64,000 nt of DNA from Daldinia sp. FL1419 (Eukaryota > Ascomycota > Sordariomycetes > Xylariales > Hypoxylaceae), in contig MU623401.1 of assembly GCA_025201765.1 (NCBI GenBank), positions 1 to 64,000 on the forward strand, given 5' to 3'. The translations under genes were made by a program, and so were the position numbers. A model generated the notes under the pieces. The model ran no database searches, was not told where the DNA came from, and saw only the letters and a list, made by a program, of their open reading frames with translations. Below are positions 11,687-20,923 of the stretch, one piece after another (the first letter of the stretch is position 1; every line of letters starts with the position of its first letter).

Positions 11687-12739
11687 ATGGCGACGCCGAC
11701 GATAGCGATAGCCGGGTCGTCGGGCAAGCTCGGCGGGGCGACGCTGCGCGCGCTGCTCGCGCACGACATGGTTCCCGCGTCGAGCGTTATCGCGCTGACA
11801 TCTTCGCAGCCGGGCTCGGCGACGTTTGACGGGCTCGCGGCCCAGGCGCGCGGGTTGCAGGTGCGCCACGCGAGCTTCGAGGAGCCGGCGTCGGTGGAGG
11901 ATGCGCTGGGGGGAGGAGTGGAGAGGTTTTTCCTCGTGTCGACGCCGCATGTCGGGCTGGATTTCGATAGGGCTGTTGATTCTGGGGATGGGGATGGGGA
12001 AAGGAAATGGGAGGAAGTTCCCTCCGGCCAGGGCCGCGAGAGACACCACCGCGTCGCCATCGACGCTGCGGTGAAGGCGGGGGTTAAGCATATCGTCTAC
12101 TCGAGCCTGGCGTTTGCGTTCGACCCGGCGACGAGGTCCGGGAAGAGCAGTAGCAAAGCGGGGGTGATGCGGGCGCATCTTCGCACGGAGGCGTATCTGG
12201 CGGGATTGCGGAAGCAGGGAAAACTGGACAGCGTCACGGTGATTAGGGAGGGGCTGTACGCGGAGTCCTGGCCGCTGTATCTAGGGTACTTTTCGCCGGA
12301 CGGCGGCGGGAAGGATCGGGATAGGAGCGAGGTGCCGCTCGCGGGCGACGGGAAGATAAGCTGGACTGCGATCCCGGACTTGGGTGTCGCGAATGCGTTG
12401 GTACTTGCTTCGCCCAGCGGCGAATTTGCCAACCGCACGTTTTACCTGTCTACGCGGGCTAGCAGCGCGAAGAATATGTCTGAGATCGCGGGGGTAGTCG
12501 GCGCGGCGAGGGGAAAGGAAGTCAAGGTGAAGAAAGTGAGTAGGGAGGAGCACGAGAGGTATTATGTGAAAGAGAGAGGGGTCGATGAGCCGGCTGTTAG
12601 GTGGTGGGCGAGTACGTATGAGGCGTTGGAGGATGGCGAGGCGGAGGTTGATGATGGCATGCTGGAAGAGCTGTTAGGGAGGGTGGGGAGGAAGCCGGAG
12701 ATGGTGGAGGATGTTATTGCGAGAATGGTTAAGGGATGA
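11687..12739 (+). CDS. NmrA-like NAD(P)-binding protein (atypical SDR)
   Basis: Single-exon gene, 350 residues. It opens with a Rossmann glycine motif (IAGSSGKLGGATL, residues 6-18), as in NmrA-like/HSCARG sensors and NAD(P)H:quinone oxidoreductase-2-like atypical short-chain dehydrogenases. Other seen features are VSTPHVGLDFDRAV, the conserved VKHIVYSSLAFAF strand and EGLYAESWPLYLGYF. Those families either reduce quinone-like substrates or bind NAD(P) to sense redox state; which applies here cannot be told. The region 97-115 carries a low-complexity insert (DSGDGDGERK, from a GGGGAT repeat) ahead of GQGRERHH, which could be an unspliced or expanded segment. The ATG follows a TACC/TACCTAGG-rich leader. 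Codon use is strongly GC-biased compared with its neighbours. Confidence 0.8.
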   Translation: MATPTIAIAGSSGKLGGATLRALLAHDMVPASSVIALTSSQPGSATFDGLAAQARGLQVRHASFEEPASVEDALGGGVERFFLVSTPHVGLDFDRAVDSGDGDGERKWEEVPSGQGRERHHRVAIDAAVKAGVKHIVYSSLAFAFDPATRSGKSSSKAGVMRAHLRTEAYLAGLRKQGKLDSVTVIREGLYAESWPLYLGYFSPDGGGKDRDRSEVPLAGDGKISWTAIPDLGVANALVLASPSGEFANRTFYLSTRASSAKNMSEIAGVVGAARGKEVKVKKVSREEHERYYVKERGVDEPAVRWWASTYEALEDGEAEVDDGMLEELLGRVGRKPEMVEDVIARMVKG

Positions 12740-13166
12740 AGAGTTTTTGGGGACTGGTTGAGGTCTGATATTGAGGTATTTGGTGATATTTGGTGATCTC
12801 AAGATGACATGGGGTTTACTTAGATTCTACACAAGAAATATCCAAGAACAATCTCATGCAATATAATATATACATACACCTTGAACCTAACCACCAAGAT
12901 CCAAAGTTACTATAACTCTCCATCACGATCACGATAATAGCTTTAGCACTAGGTACACAGTACTAACACCACCCGGTTCCACCACTAGCCAATAACATAT
13001 AAAAAAAAAAGAAAAGAAAAACCAACATCCACCCGCCCCAGCGCTAACACCTAACCTAATGCCATATAAATCACAATTACCATAGGGTAAAATATCGCGC
13101 ACCGTCTAAAAAACAACTCAGACGAAAAAGTGCAACTTCCCGAAAAAACAAAAAACAAAACAAACA
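12740..13166. other. Intergenic, A-rich
   Basis: Upstream flank of the tRNA gene, with A-runs near 13001-13020 and 13142-13163. No gene seen. Confidence 0.5.
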
Positions 13167-13238
13167 TCCGGTATAGTGTAACGGCTAACATACCTCGTTT
13201 TCACCGAGGAGCTCGGGGTTCGATTCCCCGTACCGGAG
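13167..13238 (+). tRNA. tRNA-Glu (anticodon UUC)
   Basis: A 72-nt cloverleaf. The acceptor arms TCCGGTA (13167-13173) and TACCGGA (13231-13237) pair fully and G13238 is the discriminator. The anticodon stem CCTCG/CGAGG encloses the loop TTTTCAC with anticodon TTC. The T arm is CGGGG-TTCGATT-CCCCG. No intron. The body carries the internal Pol III A and B boxes (TATAGTGTAACGG; GGTTCGATTCC). Confidence 0.97.
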
Positions 13239-13245
13239 ACCTTTC

Positions 13246-13250
13246 TTTTT
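13246..13250 (+). terminator. Pol III terminator of tRNA-Glu
   Basis: First run of five T residues, 8 nt after the tRNA 3' end, followed by more T-runs up to about 13276. T4-5 tracts are the standard Pol III stop. Confidence 0.75.
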
Positions 13251-13366
13251 CTTTTATTTTTATTTTTTATTTTTTGCGTCTTGCCAATTTTATTTTATTC
13301 TGATATTTTATTTTTGGCTTTATTCTAACGAAGCCGTGGTAGAAACCCCCCGCCAGAAATCCATCT

Positions 13367-13954
13367 CTACTCCTTCGTCGGATCGTGACCCCAATTCTTC
13401 AGACTCCTCGCACTCTTGCTGTTCGGGTCCTGCTTCGCCTTTCCCTCCTGCGCGAGGTGTCGCTTACAATACGCGACGACGCGGCGCATGTGGTCGATGT
13501 CGTCTTGGCCGTACTTTTCCGCGTCTTTTTTCGGGTTCTTTTTTAGGATCTCGATGATCTTGCGCCCGCTATTGTTCGTGTTGGTTATTGATATTTCTAG
13601 ACGCAGGTTTTTCGTGTACTTAAAATGAAGTGCGGGTAGAGATATAAATCATAGATGCCTACTAAGGTATTGGATAGAAGTCTAAGAGGTAGATGGACAT
13701 ACCTCTCGTGTCCGATTGTCTCCCCCGAACCGTCGTCTTTGCCCCAGCCCGCTGACTCGGACGACTCTTCTTTGAGCCAGGTCTCGAGATCCGAGGCCGA
13801 CATATTAACGAGTTCGTTAAACTCCCTAGCAGTAATATCGAGCATCAGGATCGCATAAGTCTACGTACAGTATTCGATATTCCTCTCCTATTGTGCGCCA
13901 AGGCGTCAGTAAGTTGAGGACTTACTCGATAACGGTCTGATCGTCCTTCACCAT
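13367..13954 (-). CDS. DUF3140 family small protein
   Basis: Three short exons (13954-13926, 13825-13703, 13568-13367) splice into a 117-residue protein beginning MVKDDQTVIEEFNELVNMSA and ending SLKNWGHDPTKE. The junctions (GTAAGT, GTATGT donors; CTAG, ATAG acceptors) rebuild the family core: NELVNMSASDLETWLKEE, then GHESGRKIIEILKKNP, then DDIDHMRRVVAYCKRHLAQ. DUF3140 proteins are short, helical and highly charged; the family has no firmly established function that I know of. A longer in-frame start at 14110 would add 52 residues (ending CRFSTAK), which could be a targeting leader, but family size favours the start chosen. The gene lies about 130 bp from the convergent tRNA-Glu. Confidence 0.8.
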
Positions 13955-14591
13955 TTTCGCTGTGCTGAACCGGCAATTTGGATATCCAATTATTGACCTT
14001 GATTCTGATAGAAACGAAATATTATTACGATAAATGTTTCCTTCGACGTTGGCGATGCGAAATACTCTTAGGCCGTGGTGGTGTAAGGCCAACCGTATCG
14101 AAGACGTCATGACTGCGCTCCCTTAACTATCGCGATTCAGCACCGTAAAATAAATCCACTTGCGCAGATATAAAGAGAGAGAAAAGAGAATTCAAAAGGT
14201 GATGTCGACATTAATAGCAGTAATAGCATATCCAGGCCATCTATATGCGCCACATCTCTATAGAGAAATGGCACCACCCTTATTATACCAAAAATTCAGA
14301 CGTAAACCTCTCTAGTTAGTTCCTTAGGCAGAAAAGAAGAACATGAATCATCACTAATGAGCTAATTAGATTATACATATCTTTACCTGTAATTATTTTT
14401 TCGAAACTTGCCGGCCTTCCAATTTGACACTCTAGCTAGATTCTGTCAACTGTCTAGCCGGCTTACCTGACACCACCATCCTTCCACATCTAAAATAAAA
14501 ATGCATGGGTACATAAGTTTTGTAGCTCTTTTCATAAATAGTTACGAGTTAGTTAGCTGAATGGCTTAACGGCAACAGGTATTATGAAGCA
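13955..14591. other. Intergenic between the DUF3140 gene and SPO22
   Basis: 5' region of the DUF3140 gene and 3' flank of SPO22. No additional gene recognised. Confidence 0.5.
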
Positions 14592-17500
14592 TCATGAATC
14601 CCATTTGAGGTTGATCTGCCTTTTCTGGAGCTCTCGCTCTAGGTCGCCGCCATCTTCGTGATAATGTGCTAATGTCAGCGCATGTGCGACCCATTTCTTA
14701 CTGAGATCATCCTCATGGATTCCGTATAGGTCTACGGCATGATTGAATGCCGTCGTCGCGAACCACTCGACTTCGAGGTGTGGGATAGGCTTTTTGCTCT
14801 GTAACCATGCTTAGTAAAATCACCTGCCCTTATACAATGGTGTAGCCCGATAGAAAACGTACACTCGCGCATTGCTTCACAAGTCTGCAGATGTCCTCCA
14901 TTATACTCAGAGGATGTTCCGGCTCTGAAGCGAGAGTCGCCTTAAGCAAACATCGCAAGTATTTTGCCAGTTTTTCGTTGTTGAATCGTTCGAGGGAAAA
15001 TATTTGGTTTACAATCTTGCGCAGGGCAGAATATAATACTATCGTCCGTCAGGAAACGTGACAACCCCATCGCCGTAGGTCCTTACCTTGCCCAGGAACA
15101 GACTGTGCTCTGAGGACGCAATCTGCCATTGCCTGAAGTGCGGATAGATTGCGGCAAACGCTGGCTTTTAATACGATTCCTGACAAGTCATCCTATGACT
15201 TGAGACAGATGGCCCCTTCCAAATCAAAAACGAGAAGGGTCGAGAGCTTGCTTTGCAGGTCACTCCTAGACACATCATCCAAGGAGTCCAGCCGAGCCTC
15301 TAGTCCCTCGTCAAAGCCCTTGACATGATTGCGCATTCTAAGGTAATCTTGGAGCTGCATTTCAATATTGTCTTCAGACCGAGCTAGGGCGATATGCATC
15401 GTTGCCATTAGAAAATGACAAAACATTGCACGTAGTGACAGATCCTCGGCCGCCTGGGTTGGTATATCCTCGGGATATTGGGAAATAATTAAAAGGCAGC
15501 ATTGAAATACGCGAATGCTCTGCCTCGGCGGCCAGATATTGGCATTCTTGACAGCTAAATTATAAGCATTCTTGCCAAACCAATCCAGTTCCTCTACTGT
15601 GAATATCTTGTCGCCGTTACTATCCTTCAAGCCCCGCTGTATGGCTGGTATGACTAGGCTACTTAGTATAACCCGATGAATTCACGCGTGGGGAAACTCA
15701 CCACCTTCAAAGACTTGGCAGATATCATCTACCAGCAAGCTGCAGTCAGCATTGTTTTTGACCTGTTCGTTCATAAGTGATGTTTCGAGGCGTATGACAA
15801 CTCGAAGCAGCGCTGGCAGATGAATAGCATCCGAAGAGTTGTATTCGGACTTTTGTATCAAATGTTTTAACGCCTCGATCGCGCAAATTTTGTCCTCCGC
15901 TTCTTGTGCGTCTATGCAGCATGCGTATAGATATTGGGGGTCCTTTGACGAGGCTTCGCTTATTTGTTTCAGGCAGTTAGAGGCCATTTCTCGATCGCCG
16001 CACCTCAAAGCTAGTTTGTATGCCAGGTATAACGTCATCGGCTCCCGCTTAACTGATTCACTCATAGATTGGAAGATCTCTGCAGCATTCTCCAAGTTGT
16101 TTTTTTGAAGGGCGCAGCACACCAACTTCCTATTTTCGTCAGGTATAACATGATTGCACACCTAGGTAGGCAAGGCTTACCTAGTGATCTTCGCTATATT
16201 TGCCGGGCCGGAATGACGAAGAGCTGGATGCATGGCTACGTGGCACCATTTCTCTGTGATATCCAGTTCGCCTTGGTTGAATAAGACATCAACCCTTTTC
16301 CATATGAGCTATTAATAATCAGCGCACGTCCAAAAGAAAGGGAAATAGGACGAGTGGCTGGCTGACTATTTGTAAAGCGATAACCGCGGCAGCGGGCAGC
16401 GGGTTTTCTAGTTTGTTTTCGACATGATCAAATATGGTTCCGAGTTCTTGTATCGTTTCGTCAGTATCCCGATGTGATGTTGCCATCTGGACGCAAAGCA
16501 CAATAGCCCGTTCGACCCAGGTACCTTGTTGGGTGGGCAACACTCTCAATATTATAAACTCGCCGAGAACGGAGGAAGCTAGGCTAGGGCTCTTATCGTC
16601 TAGCTTACGTATATGATGCATCATCAGATTGAAACTTGATTCCGAAATCTCGAGGCACCTAACCATCCGCCGAAGGACTTCGGCATATGCATTGCTATCG
16701 AAGACTTCGGCTGGTGAGCTGAGCAGGAGTTCCAGCCTAAGTAGAAGAACGACGGTCTTGTCACCGAGCTCAGATTCAATGTAACAGACGTGATTTTCAG
16801 CTTTCTTGAAACCCTCAGCCGTGTTTAAATTTAAATATGCGTGGACGAGCGCTTGAGACACTGTTAGCCTCAGCTCAATAATCTCTCTTGGTAGCTGTTC
16901 GAGGTCTTGGCTGTTAATGGATTCATGCGCCCTTTCTAGCCACTTTACTGCCAGTAAGAAGTTCTTTTTCGCCGTTAAATCTTTCCCGATCTCCAGAAAC
17001 GAGTCGGCAAATTTCTCTACAGATGCTATACTTGTAGCGTGTTTGCAATCTTGTACTTTTTCGTATATGTGATCCGCTACGTCGAGGCGGTCTTCCTTCC
17101 AGGCCTTGTAGGGTTGTCAGCAGCTGAACGAGGGGCACCTAATAGTAATATGCGGCTTACCAGCACTATACGAAGTGCAAAATATTCTACCTCCAACTCT
17201 CTGCAGGCATCAGAGTCCTCGTCCGGTAGCCTCGCTTGCAGATTCTGCAACAGCCCGTTATATCCTGCGGCCTTCTGCAGGATCATAAATGCGTAACTGA
17301 GCTCACCGTCTTCTGCACCGGCGTAAGTAAACCATGCAGCATTGCGACTATGGTGGGACGAAGATGCAATATACCAATACAAGATCTGCCGGCTTTGATT
17401 GCCAATTTTTCCAGACGGAGGAGATCACCCGGCGTGTTATGATCACCCCATTGCGCCAGTGCCAGAATTAGAAACGAGAATACCCGGGAAAGAGTCAGGA

Positions 17501-17839
17501 GTTTCTTGCTTGCCGGCGATGTTTGACCGCTATATTCACGCTTAATCTGAACACACCAGTTCCAAAGGTCAGTACCGGCGCTATCTAGCTGCGTATGACG
17601 ATACGAGCCGGGGGATTTAAGAGAGTAAGACTTGATGGCGTTGATCTGATTATCTAATTCTTTAACCCGGTTATTTAGCGTTTGTTCATCATTCTTATTA
17701 GGCAACTGCTTCATAAGGTCACGACAGAAAGCTTAGGGGGTTAGTATACATTCTCTAAACGGTAGGGAGAATACGGACATATGATAGACTTGATACGTTT
17801 GTCTCGGGCAGAATGTGACGAATTCGCGACAGTGTCCAT
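14592..17839 (-). pseudogene. SPO22: Meiosis protein Spo22/Zip4, with an in-frame TAG
   Basis: TPR-like scaffold of the synaptonemal complex and crossover (ZMM) pathway in meiotic nuclei. Nine exons: 17839-17779, 17731-17375, 17312-17161, 17104-16367, 16308-16181, 16129-15702, 15653-15087, 15038-14863, 14798-14592. The total is 2,814 nt, in frame. Family segments seen in order: GDLLRLEKLAIKAGRSCIE, ALRIVLAWKEDRLDVADHIY, NIAKITRKLVCCALQ, FDLEGAICLKS, QAMADCVLRAQ, LYSALRKIVNQIF, EVEWFATTAFNHAVDLYG. Codon 775 (15195-15193) is TAG where relatives would carry a residue such as tryptophan (KS-stop-DDL). After it the frame, two more introns and 162 codons stay intact. The allele would therefore encode a protein lacking the last 17%. 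A sequencing error is the main alternative. The first exon (donor GTCCGT) is less certain than the rest. In the AT-poor part of the window, so a TGG-to-TAG change would be isolated. Confidence 0.8.
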
Positions 17840-18683
17840 GCTAGCGTGCCGAGAACCCGAAAGGTCCGTCGTGTAGAGGCTGACCAATATATTGAGATGT
17901 GCTGCAGCGTGGCTTTGTTTGATGCAGTCCTGACGAATATGGATACTACCTACTAAACTCTCTCAGGGGCTGGCTCAGGGGCTGACTCGGGGGCCGTCTA
18001 AGAAAGTTAGTGACGATGGCTACATCCGAATCGACACGCAAGCGGCGGTTAATCCAGGCGGCGGCGACGAAAGAAACACAACCACAAAAACGTTTCGGAT
18101 CTCGATAACCAACAACCTGGCTAAAGGGGGGTTGGTTTGGGGGTATCACCATCGAAAAAGACAAAGAGATCCCGAGTTGGTTGGTAAATGTGGAAAAAGC
18201 ATGAAAAGTATTTGGTGAAATTCTATTTGTCTTTGCTCCAAAACCAAAAAGTCTATGGCCAGGTACGAAGAAGGTAGTGTTGTACTTTACTTTCCAATCA
18301 GGGGAAGTCGTAACCAAACGACCCGATAGCACCTTCCAAGCCTAGTGAGATACTATCGTTATTTCCGTCTCTCCCTCTTACTACCCCAAAAGATAATACC
18401 TTAAGATGTAAGTATGTACTAAGGTAGAGACGAATAGTACTTTTACCATAGTACCGCCACTAGATATGACGCGGCCCCTGAAGCTCTTGAGATAAGACCT
18501 AATTATGTATCTATCATATCTTGAAACAGCCAATAACGTTCGTAGAATATCCCATCGATATGCCGTTTATATAACGTATAAGAGGTAATGCAAAAAAAAT
18601 AAAAAAAATACCTACTTTAATGTCCAAAGAGAAGTTATTCAGATGTAAACCAATATCTTAGACTGATGAGATGTGATATGCTT
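17840..18683. other. Intergenic between SPO22 and the zinc-cluster gene
   Basis: Promoter region of SPO22 and 3' flank of the zinc-cluster activator. A 128-codon minus-strand open frame (17946-18332) has no recognisable domain and I do not call it a gene. A-rich tract at 18592-18609. Confidence 0.5.
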
Positions 18684-20923
18684 CTAAGAATGCGAAGGGT
18701 CATGCGGAAGGAAATTGCCAACGATGAGGCTGGGTCTGTTTATAAGTGAAACTATAGTTAGCAACATTCCTATACGTAAAATAACTTTGCCTTAGCCGGA
18801 GGCCCGCCACTCACATCTTGTGGTCGTCCCTACGGATCATAAATGAAAAGCAGCAGTTAATGATCGGATCGTTCGACCGGTCATCAGGGGTCTTCAAAGC
18901 ACACGCCGTTAGAAGCGTGTCGTGTGCGGCGTCGAATGCGATAGTACCAAATTCTTCCCAATACCGTACAAGCGACTCTTCTGTCAGTATCTCGTGCAGC
19001 GAAATTTTGCCCTGCATATGAAGTTGATTAGTAGAATCCCCATCGTTATTAGTCTAAGACATACATCTCGTAGCTTATCCACCGGAACATGGATAAGTTC
19101 GGCCATCTCCTTATTACCCCTAAAGATCTCCCCAGTCCTTCTCCAGCAGCAAGCTGGAACCGCCATAGCAGCGAAGACTCGGTCATATTCTAATAGGGTC
19201 CTCTCGAACCACATCTCCACATAGACAAGTTCAATATCTGTTAGTCCCTGCACCTTCTCTCGGAACTTGGGTCGGAAACGATCTAGCTGTCGCAGGATCT
19301 TCTGTTTCGACGCAGGAGCGATATGGCTATCCATATAAGACGACAATCGAGCATAGCCCTTGATGTAATTGAACGGCTTCAGAAGACCCGCATTGTATTT
19401 AGCCTTCATGACGCTATGCATGCGCGCCTCTGGTGTGTCGTTGCCTGACGGATCCGCGGCTTGGAGATAAAATTCACGCGTCTTGTCTGCCGAGACAGTA
19501 CCGGAGCCTGCCTGATCCGTACTTGGTGGAGGCATGGAGCCTGTCTGCATCGAACTCGTGGATAGAATGCTGTTGTTACCAGCCACGAAGCCCGCCATTT
19601 CAGACTGATTAGGTTGAGACTGGTTGTTTCTAAAAAGAAGATTCTGGTTCTGGTCGTCTGGCAGGGTCCCTGCGTCATCGAGAAGACTAGTGTTCAAAAA
19701 ATCATTGAGAAGATTGAACTCGTGGGAAACTTCTGGGGCAAGCATATATTGAGGATGGTAGTGATGCATATCGTGGAATTGATTTTGTGTGGATAGCCAG
19801 GCATCAGAGAATCCACCGACTACGAGATCAATTCAGCTTTTTTTCCCCTAGCCAGCACGACGTTCACAAGGGTTTTACAAAACCTACATTGGTTCATATT
19901 GCTGCCAGAGCCATTGGCCTGCATACTAGAGACCGAATTTGGTGACACAAGCTGTAGGGGGTTTGCCTGACCTAGCGCACCTGCACCAAAACCCTGCTTA
20001 GGCCTTTGAGCTGCTCCAGTTCCGTCGAATGACGGTGGTGCCATGGTAGCGGCGCTCTGATCTATTGAATTTTGCGGTAGCTCGGGCTGGATCTCCGACT
20101 CGTCATGTCCAGCCGCACCGGGGGTACCTTTGAGCTTCTTAGAATCCGGATCCCGGGGCTCGTCATGGCAGAGATGGCCAATATTGCGCTTGATACATCT
20201 CGTACATGGTCTCTCCTGTTTAATAGGGGTAACGCCCCGGTTAATTTTGGCTCATGCAAACTTGGGTGACGCCTCCCAAGCCATAGATGCAGAAAAATAG
20301 GAACAGATCTTACATACGAGATCGCAAGTCATATGCTATAACCCCCGGAAATATTGGAATTAGCCAAGTACTTTGTGAAGCCCAACAACACGGACCAGCG
20401 CGCGCACGCGCACAGATACGCACGCACGCACAAATACTAGAAAAGATTCGGGCGCATCGCCCGTGACATCAACAACCTAGGCGGCTGCAGTTGGGAAAAA
20501 TATAACCCATCCGTAAACAAGGGGGGAGGGGCGCCAGCATTTCTACATGCGTAGATGCGCAGACGTGGAACCAATGGATTTAAAACGTCTGACAAACGCT
20601 GCTAAAATGAGGACTTACAGATCGACGGCAGTATACACAAGCTGTAGGAACGCGCGAACAAAAATTAGCCCATAGGACAAATAGATACGACGAGAACGAT
20701 ATCGAAGCGGGTTTAAGGTACAGGTAATTTTTGAAAAATACATATTAGAATGGAATAGGAAAAAGCGATACGGCATACCATGGTTTACCTTACGCCTTTT
20801 CTTGGGGCTCTTATTCGTATTATCAGGGGGTGTGGTGGTGGTTGAGGTCGTAGGGGTGTCGTCCTTAGACCTGGCGTCGCTGTCGGGCCTCTTGTCCTTG
20901 GCGTGGCTGCCATTACTTTCCAT
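18684..20923 (-). CDS. Zn(II)2Cys6 activator of gluconeogenesis (AcuK/AcuM/Rds2/Ert1 family)
   Basis: Nuclear factor of the family that switches on gluconeogenic genes (PEP carboxykinase, fructose-1,6-bisphosphatase) on non-fermentable carbon. Seven exons: 20923-20779, 20641-20619, 20335-20318, 20215-19888, 19819-19065, 19011-18815, 18735-18684, giving 505 residues. The zinc cluster ACVYCRRSHMTCDLERPCTRC (first 19 residues shown by its parts: ACVYCRRS, HMTCDL, ERPCTRC) is assembled from three exons, two of them only 23 and 18 nt. A basic patch KSPKKRRKVNH precedes it. The C-terminal half is the PAS-like region (EMWFERTLLEYDRVFAAM, CCWRRTGEIFRGNKEMAEL, CCFSFMIRRDDHK). The frame meets a stop at 18811, but a GTGAGT donor at 18814 and acceptor before 18735 restore the family C-terminus IPSLIVGNFLP. 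The exact AcuK versus AcuM orthology is not settled here. Confidence 0.88.

Noticed and set aside
1475..12739. A catabolic or biosynthetic gene cluster (aminotransferase, ALDH, xanthine dehydrogenase, NmrA-like)
   Set aside because: No backbone enzyme, transporter or pathway regulator adjoins them, and the chemistries are unrelated; simple adjacency is enough.
17946..18332. 128-codon minus-strand open frame upstream of SPO22
   Set aside because: No recognisable domain and not joinable in an obvious way to SPO22.
18811..18813. Early stop of the zinc-cluster activator at RRDDHKM
   Set aside because: A GTGAGT donor overlaps this stop; splicing to 18735 restores the family C-terminus IPSLIVGNFLP.
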